From: Heterotrichella gracilis
Taxonomy: Eukaryota > Sar > Xanthophyceae > Tribonematales > Xanthonemataceae
Direction: 5' to 3'
DNA: 64,000 nt
Assembly: GCA_032358255.1 (NCBI GenBank)
Contig: JAULBX010006664.1
Coordinates: forward strand, 186,001-250,000
The notes beneath the pieces were generated by a model. That model was not told the origin of the DNA. It searched no databases and worked only from the letters and a program-made list of their open reading frames with translations. Each line of letters starts with the position of its first letter. Position 1 is the first letter of the stretch. Shown piece by piece: positions 25,197 to 33,631 of this stretch. A program made the translations under genes and the position numbers.

Positions 25197-26909
25197 ATGA
25201 AAAAACAATTATCCAATTTTAAAAAAAGAACTTTATTTGTTTCAGTTCTATATTTTAGTGTCCTAGTAACTACTGCTCAAAATTTCCAATGGGCACGTTC
25301 ACTAGGTGGATCAATGGCGGATGAAGGAAGAGCGGTTGCCGTCGACGCAAGTGGCAATGTATACACAACCGGCGTTTTTCAGGGCGTTGCCGACTTTGAT
25401 CCTGGAACAACAACATTTTCCTTATCTGCATTAGGAAACAAAGATGTTTATGTTTCAAAGTTAGATGCTGCAGGTAATTTTCTTTGGGCAAAGCAAATAG
25501 GTGGGACATCCGCTTATGTTGAATCTCACGGAATAAAAGTTGATGCGTCCGGCAATGTTTTTTTTGTTGGTGAGTTTCAAGGTGTGGTAGACTTTGATCC
25601 TAGCACCGCAGTGTTTAACTTGAATGGCGTTAACAATGATGCTTTTATTGCAAAATTTGATGTGTCAGGTAACATTGTTTGGGCTAAGGATATAGGATCG
25701 AGTAATGTTGAAAGTGCAAGGGCGCTGGTTTTAGATGCTGCTGGGAATATTTTTTTTACGGGTTCGTTTTCTGGTACGGTTGATTTTGACCCATCTGCAG
25801 CAACCTTTAATTTAGTAGCTCCTGGCTCCAGTAAACAAGATATTTTTGTGTCTAAATTTGATGGCGCCGGTAATTTTGTTTGGGCTAAAAATATGGGCGG
25901 CTCTTCCGACGACATCGGTTATGCTATTGCTATAGATGCAAATAATAATGTTTACACTACTGGTTCATTTAGCGCAACTGCTGATTTTGATCCAGGAGCA
26001 AGTGTTGTATCTTTTACCGCGGCAGCAAGCACAGATATGTTTATCTCAAAGTTAGATCCACTGGGAAATTATATTTGGGCCAAGCAATTTACTTGTGCTG
26101 CCGGAAAAGGTATTGCTGTTGATGGTAATTTTAATGTATATACAACCAGTGCATTTGCTTCAACTGTAGATTTTGATCCGGGACCAGGAACGTATACCTT
26201 AGCCACAGGTGTTACGCTCGATGCAGATATTTTTGTATCGAAACTGGATGTATCTGGCAATTTTGTTTGGGCTAAACAAATGGGAGGATTGAATACTAAT
26301 CCAGATGATGCATTAGCAATTACGCTTGACGCCTTTAACAATGTTTATACAACAGGTCTTTTTTCAGGAACAGGAGATTTTGATCCGGGTCCAGCGTCTT
26401 ATACATTAACTGCTGCGGGCGGAACTAACAATGATGTTTTTGTTTCAAAATTAGATGCCAATGGCAGTTTTGTTTGGGCAGTAAAAATGGGTGGTACCGC
26501 TTCGGTTGATCAAGGAACTTCGATTGTGGTTGATCCGCTTGGGTTTGTATACACTACTGGTATTTATGTGAGTGGTGGTGATTTTGATCCGAGTGCCGGA
26601 ACTTATACCTTATCAGCAGCAGGTGGAACAGATGCTTTTGTTCATAAAATGGGAACCACATTAACAACAAATCTTTCGGAAATAAATAATTCAAGCTCTA
26701 CTGTAATTTTTCCAAATCCAAATAATGGTGCGTTTAAAATTAAAACAGATCAATTTGGTTTATATACAATTAGTAATTCTTTAGGGCAGGTTATAAAAAC
26801 AATTACTATTACTGACGAAAATACAGAGGTTGATGTATCTACTATTACTCCCGGAATGTACTATTTGGCTAGCAAAAATTCGAAAACAAAAATATATATT
26901 TTAAATTAA
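25197..26909 (+). CDS. Seven-repeat DFDPG propeller, T9SS-secreted protein (second copy)
   Basis: 570 residues from ATG 25197 (MKKQLSNFKKRTLFVSVLYF); an ATG two codons upstream is equally possible, and the frame reaches a TTG at 25161 that is less likely. Signal peptide ends near VTTAQ. Seven repeats of about 65 residues with ADFDPG/VDFDPS and FVSKLDxxGNFVWAK motifs follow, predicting a seven-bladed propeller. The T9SS type A domain (about 500-570; VIFPNPNNGAFKIKTD) ends in SKTKIYILN. Unlike its relative at 22837 it lacks the Ig-like insert. It is the last gene before a double hairpin. Confidence 0.92.
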   Translation: MKKQLSNFKKRTLFVSVLYFSVLVTTAQNFQWARSLGGSMADEGRAVAVDASGNVYTTGVFQGVADFDPGTTTFSLSALGNKDVYVSKLDAAGNFLWAKQIGGTSAYVESHGIKVDASGNVFFVGEFQGVVDFDPSTAVFNLNGVNNDAFIAKFDVSGNIVWAKDIGSSNVESARALVLDAAGNIFFTGSFSGTVDFDPSAATFNLVAPGSSKQDIFVSKFDGAGNFVWAKNMGGSSDDIGYAIAIDANNNVYTTGSFSATADFDPGASVVSFTAAASTDMFISKLDPLGNYIWAKQFTCAAGKGIAVDGNFNVYTTSAFASTVDFDPGPGTYTLATGVTLDADIFVSKLDVSGNFVWAKQMGGLNTNPDDALAITLDAFNNVYTTGLFSGTGDFDPGPASYTLTAAGGTNNDVFVSKLDANGSFVWAVKMGGTASVDQGTSIVVDPLGFVYTTGIYVSGGDFDPSAGTYTLSAAGGTDAFVHKMGTTLTTNLSEINNSSSTVIFPNPNNGAFKIKTDQFGLYTISNSLGQVIKTITITDENTEVDVSTITPGMYYLASKNSKTKIYILN

Positions 26910-26920
26910 TTAACGATACG

Positions 26921-26993
26921 GAGGTGCCATTACTAAGATATAGATTTTGATGGCATCTCTTAGAAGAGGGGAATGCATGCCCCTCTTAATTTT
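26921..26993 (+). terminator. Two consecutive hairpins ending the propeller cluster
   Basis: Hairpin 1: GAGGTGCCAT / ATGGCATCTC (26921-26959, one G-T type mismatch). Hairpin 2: AAGAGGGG / CCCCTCTT with an 8-nt loop (26964-26987), followed by an AT-rich run. The second looks like an intrinsic terminator. Confidence 0.65.
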
Positions 26994-27038
26994 AAAAAAT
27001 TCTGTTTGAAATAGTCTTTGAAAATTTAACCCAAAATC

Positions 27039-28178
27039 ATGAAAACTCTAAAAGTTTTATTAATCATTTTAATCTTAAGCACTACAATGGTGGCACAAGA
27101 CAATAGTTACAAAGGTCCTGCAAAAATGTACGTGTCCACTTTTTGGCGTCAGGTAGACGTTTTTAAAAATGGAAAAGGAACAGAAACGAACATTACCAAC
27201 ATGGAAAAAGCAATAGCAGGAGTAAAAGAAAAAGACCCTTCATATAACACAAGTGCTATGGAAGAAGAATTTAAAAAGAGAAAAGATGAGGTAGAAAAGA
27301 AACAAGCAAATGAAGACAACGAGTTTAATAAAAAAACTGATGCGGCAAAAGCAAAGAATGAAAAGAGTCGTCAAATTACACAAATGTTTAACGATGTAAC
27401 CCGATGCGTTCAAATTCCAATCCCTCATGAAGAAAAAGAAATAGCTGACTTTAAGACAAGGGTTAAATCTATTTTAGAACGGAAAGATATTTTAGCCGCA
27501 TTTAAAGAAAGCTATAAAGATGATCCCTATCTCGAAACTTTAATTAATGAATTAAAGAATGGGTCGGATGTACCTCTTAATAGAGAGATAAACAATGTTG
27601 TTATGACAATTAATAGCCCCTATGGAAATGCGAGCAGCGAAGAAACGAATTTCAAGGCTACTTATAATAGAATACAAGGGATTCAAGCTTATTGGGAAGC
27701 AGCCCAACAAATGTTTCCTGAGATACCAGAATGCGGCGAAGCTGTAAAAAAATGTAACGAATTAACCAATAAATATGGATCTGTGGAAAAGATAAAAGCA
27801 GTATCAAAAGCTAACCTGGTTGCCGAAATTAAATCTCGCAAATTACCCGTTCCTGTAGTAAAGGATGCCAAATTAGAACAAATATTTATAGATGGGTTTA
27901 ACAAAAAGTATGGTCCCGCATACAATGCCAAAGCTGTAAAAGCTGTTCTCACACAAGATGGATGGACAACAGAAAGAAATGCAATTACAGGATTTGTAAC
28001 CGGAAGAAACAGAACAGGAAAAATTGCTTATAAAACTACCGAAGGAGACGGAAAATGTTATTTACTATCGAATAATATATTTATATACGAAGAATATATT
28101 GGCGGCACATTTACTAATGCTCAAGTAATATACAATGGTTTGGGTGGAGATGAAATGTTGTGTGAAAATATTAAATAA
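27039..28178 (+). CDS. Secreted hypothetical protein, paralogue A
   Basis: 379 residues. Signal peptide MKTLKVLLIILILSTTMVAQ; an N-terminal module (about 23-75) with YKGPAK, FWRQ, KNGKG and GVKEKDPSYNTSAMEEE; a Lys/Glu-rich coiled coil (about 75-120); and a C-terminal domain (about 265-379) with GFNKKYGPAYN, VLTQDGWTTERN, GRNRTGKIAYK and YEEYIGGTFTNAQVIYNG. No named family is recognised. The next gene is a longer paralogue 28 bp downstream, so the two form an operon, probably acting in the periplasm or at the outer membrane. Confidence 0.8.
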   Translation: MKTLKVLLIILILSTTMVAQDNSYKGPAKMYVSTFWRQVDVFKNGKGTETNITNMEKAIAGVKEKDPSYNTSAMEEEFKKRKDEVEKKQANEDNEFNKKTDAAKAKNEKSRQITQMFNDVTRCVQIPIPHEEKEIADFKTRVKSILERKDILAAFKESYKDDPYLETLINELKNGSDVPLNREINNVVMTINSPYGNASSEETNFKATYNRIQGIQAYWEAAQQMFPEIPECGEAVKKCNELTNKYGSVEKIKAVSKANLVAEIKSRKLPVPVVKDAKLEQIFIDGFNKKYGPAYNAKAVKAVLTQDGWTTERNAITGFVTGRNRTGKIAYKTTEGDGKCYLLSNNIFIYEEYIGGTFTNAQVIYNGLGGDEMLCENIK

Positions 28179-28206
28179 GCGGTTTAAGAAAAAATAAAAT
28201 AACAAT

Positions 28207-29589
28207 ATGAGAACTCTTAAAATTCTATTCGTCCTTTTAATTCTGAATATAACAATGATAGCACAAGACGAAAATTACAAAGGCCCGGCAAAAGTGGAAG
28301 TAAAAATTTTTTGGCGCCAAACCGAACCATTTAAGAATGGTAAAGGAAGTGAGATGAACTTAAAAAATATGCAAAAAGCCTTGGCTGGTGTAAAAGAAAA
28401 AGACCCTTCTTATAATACCTCTGCTATGGAAGAAGAACTTAAAAAGTGGAAAGAACAAATTGCTAAAGTAGCTGAGGAGTCCAAACCTGAAGAACAAAAA
28501 ACAACAGATAAAAAAGTGGAAGAAACAGGCTATAATGGCCCAGCGAAAAATAAAGTAGCCCACTTTTGGCAGTATGCTTCAAAACCTACAGACAATGTTA
28601 CTGAGGGGGAATTGAATAATCGCATCTATGAAATGGACTATGCCTTAAAAGGAACCAAAGAAAAAGATCCGTCATATAATACCGTCGAAATGGAAGCGGA
28701 ATTGAACAAATTAAAAGGTAAAAAAAAGGAGCTTCAAATGGCTGAAGCTAATAAATATACCGGAGATAAAGTGAAAGATAGTCAGAAAGCAGCCGCTATT
28801 AGTAACGACCCTGGTCTGTTGTTTGAAGATTTATTTGAGAACGAAAATTTGCAAACAGGTGCAGGCATGGTTACCGGTGAGAAATTAAAGTTGAGAATGG
28901 AAAATTATAAAGAGAAAGCTACGAAGCTTTTAGGGATGGATTACAGTAATGCAAAAATACAGCATACGCGCATGAGCAAAGGTACCATCAACGGCATGAA
29001 AATGAATACAGAAAAAAAATTGAGTGAGATTGATATGATGTTAGAAAAGTATACTGAAAAAAAATCGATGGAAGTCGGTTACTATACAATACAGTTTCAT
29101 ATGGCATACTGGGATGCGGCCCAAAAAGTTTTTTCGGAAGAAGCGTCTTATAAAGAAATATATAATAAAGTAAAAGCCTCTGCTGAAAAAATGGGTAGTC
29201 TCGAAAGTATGACGGCAAAAGCCGATGCAAATGCAGTGGAGAAAATTAAAAACACAAAACTTCCTAACCCCGTTGTAAAAGATGCTGGTTTAGAAAAGAT
29301 TTTGATGGATGGATTTAATAAAAAATTCGGCGCTCAATATAATGTAAGTGCTTTAAAAGTTGTATTAACCCAAGATGGATGGACAACTTTAAGAAACTCG
29401 TTGACATCGGTAATAACGGGCCGAGAGCGTAGCGCTAAAATTGCGTATAAAGGAAGTGATGGTAAATGTTATATGATAATTGACTACGTTTTTATACATG
29501 AAGAATACATTGGTGGTGCTTTTACAAATGCGAAAGCTGTGTATAATGGGCTTGATGGAAAAGAAATGTTATGTGAAAATGTAAAATAG
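28207..29589 (+). CDS. Secreted hypothetical protein, paralogue B with duplicated N-terminal module
   Basis: 460 residues. Signal peptide MRTLKILFVLLILNITMIAQ. The GPAK/FWRQ/KEKDPSYNT module of the upstream gene appears twice here (about 24-80 and 112-170), joined by a Lys/Glu-rich linker, and the same C-terminal domain follows (about 345-460; GFNKKFGAQYN, VLTQDGWTTLRN, HEEYIGGAFTNAKAVYNG). The shared ends with a variable middle show descent by tandem duplication plus internal module duplication. Function unknown. Confidence 0.8.
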   Translation: MRTLKILFVLLILNITMIAQDENYKGPAKVEVKIFWRQTEPFKNGKGSEMNLKNMQKALAGVKEKDPSYNTSAMEEELKKWKEQIAKVAEESKPEEQKTTDKKVEETGYNGPAKNKVAHFWQYASKPTDNVTEGELNNRIYEMDYALKGTKEKDPSYNTVEMEAELNKLKGKKKELQMAEANKYTGDKVKDSQKAAAISNDPGLLFEDLFENENLQTGAGMVTGEKLKLRMENYKEKATKLLGMDYSNAKIQHTRMSKGTINGMKMNTEKKLSEIDMMLEKYTEKKSMEVGYYTIQFHMAYWDAAQKVFSEEASYKEIYNKVKASAEKMGSLESMTAKADANAVEKIKNTKLPNPVVKDAGLEKILMDGFNKKFGAQYNVSALKVVLTQDGWTTLRNSLTSVITGRERSAKIAYKGSDGKCYMIIDYVFIHEEYIGGAFTNAKAVYNGLDGKEMLCENVK

Positions 29590-29592
29590 AAG

Positions 29593-29847
29593 ATGTACAA
29601 AAAGGTTGATAAAATACTTGTATATGTCACGTTTATTTTACTCATACTAAGCGCATACTTAACCTTTACTGGCACCTGGCTGGCAAAGGATGTAAACAAT
29701 TTACAAATGCGATGGGTGGGCGAAGCAAAATTTTATCCTATACTAACTATGGGGATATTATTTATTCCTCCCATGCTAATTCTTCTTCCGCTTAAACTTT
29801 ACTTAAAAAAGAAACTGGAAAAAGAGAAAAGAACTTTTAAAAAATAA
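29593..29847 (+). CDS. Small two-helix membrane protein
   Basis: 84 residues with two hydrophobic helices (about 9-30 and 48-68) separated by a short polar loop, and a strongly basic tail (LKKKLEKEKRTFKK). By the positive-inside rule the tail should be cytoplasmic. It starts 3 bp after the stop of the upstream gene and ends 4 bp before the next, so it belongs to the same transcript. No family recognised. Confidence 0.7.
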   Translation: MYKKVDKILVYVTFILLILSAYLTFTGTWLAKDVNNLQMRWVGEAKFYPILTMGILFIPPMLILLPLKLYLKKKLEKEKRTFKK

Positions 29848-29851
29848 CAAC

Positions 29852-30511
29852 ATGAACGAAGTACTAAAAGGGATTCCTGTAAGTAAAGGAAATCTTAAAA
29901 AAATAACCATTTATAATGATAGATTTGAGGCGAAAGAATTTTTAACGCCAACAAAAGTATTTCCGTTAAGCGAAATTAGTTCATGGTCGGAGGTACAAGT
30001 GATTCAAAATCCCGGAAATATCCGTTATTTACGATTGAAAATATACACTGAAAAAAAACAATACGCCATCCTTTCTTTACACTGGCAAAATTATTCTCAA
30101 TTAAGAGACACTCTAATTAATAGCAAAAAACAGATCGACGAAGTTCCAGAAAAAATAGGAAGGCTATTAGTGATCACCTTAAGCACTGTTGCATTACTTA
30201 TTGGCGTAATTTTTTTAATTGATTATTTTCAAACACAGAGTTTGCTAAAAAATGGAATTAGAGCAAAAGCGCAAATTACTGGTAAGTATTACGAAATTAG
30301 CACCGATAATAGGGATACAAGTGCTTACTCTTTTCGTATGTCGGTATTGCCAGATACTGCAAATGGTAAGCAAATTTATCAAATCCCAGATCGCCTACAA
30401 GCTTTCGTAAAACAAAAATCCTTCAATAAATATCCAGAAGGAAGTATTGTTAATGTGGTATATGATAAAGAAGACTTAGATCATGCCAAATTAGCTGAAG
30501 AAATAGAATAG
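29852..30511 (+). CDS. Membrane protein with DUF3592-like domain
   Basis: 219 residues. A soluble N-terminal part of about 105 residues (FEAKEFLTPTKVFPLSEI...LHWQNYSQLRDTL) resembles a PH-like fold, and a single hydrophobic helix follows (about 110-130; LLVITLSTVALLIGVIFLI). The C-terminal domain has LLKNGIRAKAQITGKYYE...YPEGSIVNVVYDKEDLDHA, a pattern like DUF3592 (a beta domain ending in V-YDKxxPxxA). Function unknown. It is tightly packed in the operon. Confidence 0.7.
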   Translation: MNEVLKGIPVSKGNLKKITIYNDRFEAKEFLTPTKVFPLSEISSWSEVQVIQNPGNIRYLRLKIYTEKKQYAILSLHWQNYSQLRDTLINSKKQIDEVPEKIGRLLVITLSTVALLIGVIFLIDYFQTQSLLKNGIRAKAQITGKYYEISTDNRDTSAYSFRMSVLPDTANGKQIYQIPDRLQAFVKQKSFNKYPEGSIVNVVYDKEDLDHAKLAEEIE

Positions 30512-30520
30512 ATCTAAAAA

Positions 30521-30982
30521 ATGGAAAAACAAGAAAAGCCCGCGGCAGCAAAAAAGATAGAACGAATAGCCTACATAAGCTTTGGTGTTTTAGTTGTTTT
30601 TATTGGGATAATAATTTTTAATATTAAAGCTAAGGATAGAAAGATACTTAAGGATGGTATACGCGTTGAAGCAACGGTTAATGGTCTTTCAAAAAGTGGT
30701 ACAACAAAAAATACCAACTATCACATGAACATTTCCATGTTTACAAAAGAGCAAGAAGCTAAAAAGCCAAAATCAGGCACTACCGATAAAACAGAAAGCC
30801 AGAAAAAGTTTGACGAGATCTTAGACAAACTAACTATTAATCCAAATATTGGTAACTACATGAGTTTAACTATTAGTTGCAGTAGCGATAGCTACAATAA
30901 ATACAAACCAGGTGATAGAATTACCGTAGTGTACTTAAAAGAAGATTCGACAGATGTGAGAATATTAACCGAATTAGAATAA
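30521..30982 (+). CDS. Small membrane protein with DUF3592-like domain
   Basis: 153 residues: a short basic N-terminus, one transmembrane helix (about 18-38; IAYISFGVLVVFIGIIIF) and a DUF3592-like extracytoplasmic or cytoplasmic domain beginning KILKDGIRVEATVNGL and ending YKPGDRITVVYLKEDSTDVRIL. The ILKDGIRVEATV / VVYxKED frame matches the C-terminal half of the gene 10 bp upstream, so they are paralogues. Function unknown. Confidence 0.7.
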   Translation: MEKQEKPAAAKKIERIAYISFGVLVVFIGIIIFNIKAKDRKILKDGIRVEATVNGLSKSGTTKNTNYHMNISMFTKEQEAKKPKSGTTDKTESQKKFDEILDKLTINPNIGNYMSLTISCSSDSYNKYKPGDRITVVYLKEDSTDVRILTELE

Positions 30983-30992
30983 ATTAAATCAA

Positions 30993-32267
30993 ATGAAAAA
31001 AAATGCGATCCTGGGTGTTTTTTTATTATTCAATATAATAATAGTCAACGCTCAATTTAACGTAACCCTTAATGGCAAAAAAGTTGCCGCTGGACAAGAA
31101 TTTAACTATGCAGATATTAAGAACTTAACGGTTAGCTTTTCAAGCCCTCAAAAACTTCCAACTTATTCAGAGGGTTACGTAATACTATCATGTGGTTTTT
31201 TTGATGAATCTGGTGTAAAAAAAAATGCAAAATATATTTCTAAAAAAGTAGAAGGTGCTTCAAGTATTAATGCATTTTTAAATCAAAAAATTCCCAAAAC
31301 CTATTCTTTATGCCCAAAAACAGATGAGCCTGAATTGTTTAATTATTTATATAATTATTCGGGCAATCCAAAAGCACAATTTTCTGATGTTTGCGAGGGT
31401 TATAAATATAGTCCGGACGGTGGTAAAGTAAAACTCAAATTTGAATTAGCCTACCGCGAACTTACTGGTTGGCACTATGGTTCAGATAACTATACAAGAT
31501 TTAATGATTATGGTGAGCCTGTTGAATTAATTGAGCCATTTGAAATGTTTGTGAAAATTGCAGATAAAAACGCATACATGAGCTGTACATCCATTAACGC
31601 AAAATTTAAACTTGCCGATTTGGGTAATATCGGTTTTGTGAAAATTGATTCCTCTGATAAATGGAATAAAATAAAAAATATAACTGGAAACGGAAGTAAT
31701 GCACCGACTAAAACCTGTTTTGTTTTTGAAAACACGAGAATTAATATTGCTAATTTGGTTTATAGTAATAACAAAACTTCTGCCGAAAATTTAGCAGAAT
31801 TCAAATCACTTAGCGATAGACTTAGTTATACTCAGGCTAACCTATGTAACAGAAACCTTGATGAAAAAGAACTACAAAAGTTGGTGGATATGGGAATAAC
31901 CTCATTTTTTAACTTCTATAATAATACCATTCTCGAAAGATTTGACAAGAAAAATAATAAAAATGCTGAAAGCGAAACGATTTGGGAAAGTTTCAAATTA
32001 AATAATATATCTGGCTTTAGATCAGTTAATACTTTAAAAACAAATAGGTGTTCTGAAAGAAAACCACTTTATGGTGGCTATGGTCCGGCTGACCCAGCAC
32101 AAAGAAAACTTAATGGGTCAAGTGTAGTTTACGTATTTATTAATCCTGTAAATCCTCAATCATTACTTGTGTTTTCATACATTCAAACCGAGGGTAATTT
32201 TAATGAAAATTTAGCAAAAGAAAAGTCGGTTTTTATGGAGAAATTTATTTCTGTTTTAAATTTTTAA
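30993..32267 (+). CDS. Secreted hypothetical protein
   Basis: 424 residues with a signal peptide (MKKNAILGVFLLFNIIIVNAQ). The N-terminal part (about 22-175; FNVTLNGKKVAAGQEFNYADIKNLTVSFSSP) looks beta-rich. The C-terminal part contains KPLYGGYGPADPAQRK and a predicted alpha/beta segment. There is no T9SS domain or lipobox. It starts 10 bp after the previous gene and is the last member of the run beginning at 27039. No family is recognised. Confidence 0.75.
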   Translation: MKKNAILGVFLLFNIIIVNAQFNVTLNGKKVAAGQEFNYADIKNLTVSFSSPQKLPTYSEGYVILSCGFFDESGVKKNAKYISKKVEGASSINAFLNQKIPKTYSLCPKTDEPELFNYLYNYSGNPKAQFSDVCEGYKYSPDGGKVKLKFELAYRELTGWHYGSDNYTRFNDYGEPVELIEPFEMFVKIADKNAYMSCTSINAKFKLADLGNIGFVKIDSSDKWNKIKNITGNGSNAPTKTCFVFENTRINIANLVYSNNKTSAENLAEFKSLSDRLSYTQANLCNRNLDEKELQKLVDMGITSFFNFYNNTILERFDKKNNKNAESETIWESFKLNNISGFRSVNTLKTNRCSERKPLYGGYGPADPAQRKLNGSSVVYVFINPVNPQSLLVFSYIQTEGNFNENLAKEKSVFMEKFISVLNF

Positions 32268-32390
32268 TAATTAAACCTCCTAAATAACAAAAATGCAAAA
32301 GGTATAAATGCCGCGAAAGCAAAATCCGGCCAAATTGCTAATTTTATTCTGAAGTCAATTTAATTAAATGGTTGTTCAAAAAAAATAGAT

Positions 32391-33161
32391 GTGTTAGACT
32401 TAAAAGGCAAAAGAACAAAAGGATTTGTATATGTTTCCTTAACAGGTGATGAACGATTTATAAATGCGCAACCTTCAGATATAATAGTTAATAAAGCAGA
32501 ATCAGGATATATTGTTGTAGATCATTCATATTCGTCAATTATAATCACAAAATGGCCTGGAAAATTATTTGAAGTTGAAATTGTAAATGAAAAAGAACAA
32601 TTAAACAAAGAATTAGTTGAACATATTTGGTATACAAGAACATTAGGCGTAAAAATATTAAAGGAATTGCCAGCTGATCTGATGTTCGGTAAAAATGGAA
32701 AGCAGATAACAAAGGTCATCGATTTAAGCAGCAATTTTGACGAAGATCAACTAAATAATCTGTCAATCGGTGATGTGGAAATAGGAAGGGAGTTATTCTC
32801 AAAAGCTTGGCGAAATTGGATTTTGCAAACGGATAGCACTTCTTCCCACCTTAATGACAGTCACTACAATACTCTACTTTTTCCTCTTAAAAATCAAACA
32901 TATTCCTCTCCGATAAACAATGCATTGTCCATTATTTCTTCGCAATTTGATGTTCGATTAAGAGCGCTAAAAGGCAAGTCTGCGATTCGATTTGACGGAG
33001 AAGGAAAGAAAACTTATTTTAATGAAGAATGGTCAATTGCTTGTCAAGCACTACTTCACCCAGCAATGTCGTACGAATCAGATAATTTATTAACCAAAAA
33101 TGAAAAGAACATAATGAGGTATCCAGTTTTTGGAAGAGGAGATAACGAAAGATTAAAATGA
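32391..33161 (+). CDS. Hypothetical protein, 5' end uncertain (possibly a decayed lipoprotein gene)
   Basis: 256 residues if started at GTG 32391, with no signal peptide from that start. The same frame continues upstream as LNGCSKKIDV (32364-32390), which looks like a lipobox and mature lipoprotein start, but is closed by a stop at 32361 with no usable start codon. An eight-A run (32378-32385) lies there. So the first part of the gene may be lost or frame-shifted. The body contains KGFVYVSLTGDERF and a C-terminal HPAMSYESDN; no family recognised. Confidence 0.5.
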   Translation: MLDLKGKRTKGFVYVSLTGDERFINAQPSDIIVNKAESGYIVVDHSYSSIIITKWPGKLFEVEIVNEKEQLNKELVEHIWYTRTLGVKILKELPADLMFGKNGKQITKVIDLSSNFDEDQLNNLSIGDVEIGRELFSKAWRNWILQTDSTSSHLNDSHYNTLLFPLKNQTYSSPINNALSIISSQFDVRLRALKGKSAIRFDGEGKKTYFNEEWSIACQALLHPAMSYESDNLLTKNEKNIMRYPVFGRGDNERLK

Positions 33162-33388
33162 AACGATGAGCTAACGATAAGATTAGAGAAAAAGCATAGT
33201 TTGTTTTCATTTAAGCCAACCAATTACCAAAGAAATAAGTATTTTAAACATTTATATCTTTAATCGACACACTTGTAAAACGCATTGCATCACTTGTAAA
33301 TTTTAAAAATTTTGTTTGTCAAAATGCCATATAATTGTAAGCGCTGCGTTTTTCAAAAAAAGAAATTATTAATCTAATTAACGTAAAC

Positions 33389-33631
33389 ATGGGAGAGAAT
33401 AAAAAAAACTATAGAAAAATAACACTTGCTATTTTGTTATTAATGGGAATAAATGGATATTCGCAGATTCAAGTACCAGGTCACACAAAAAATGTTGTAA
33501 AACGTATGGAGCGGAAAGCGGAAAGAAAAACCGAAAAAGAAGCCACTAAGAAGATGGACAAGGGCATTGAAAATGGCATGAATGGTAAAAAAGAAGAGGA
33601 AACCAAAATTGACAGTACAAAAACAAAATAG
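33389..33631 (+). CDS. Small secreted charged protein
   Basis: 80 residues. A hydrophobic signal peptide (about 8-26; ITLAILLLMGINGYSQ) is followed by a lysine/glutamate-rich tail of 54 residues (KRMERKAERKTEKEATKKMDK) with no hydrophobic core, probably helical or disordered. Its stop codon is immediately followed by the ATG of the next gene, so the two are probably translationally coupled. Function unknown. Confidence 0.65.
   Translation: MGENKKNYRKITLAILLLMGINGYSQIQVPGHTKNVVKRMERKAERKTEKEATKKMDKGIENGMNGKKEEETKIDSTKTK

Noticed and set aside
22837-26909. Direct repeats in the DFDPG genes considered as a CRISPR-like array
   Set aside because: Repeat period is about 195-200 bp, in frame and protein-coding, with no constant short repeat and variable spacer pattern.
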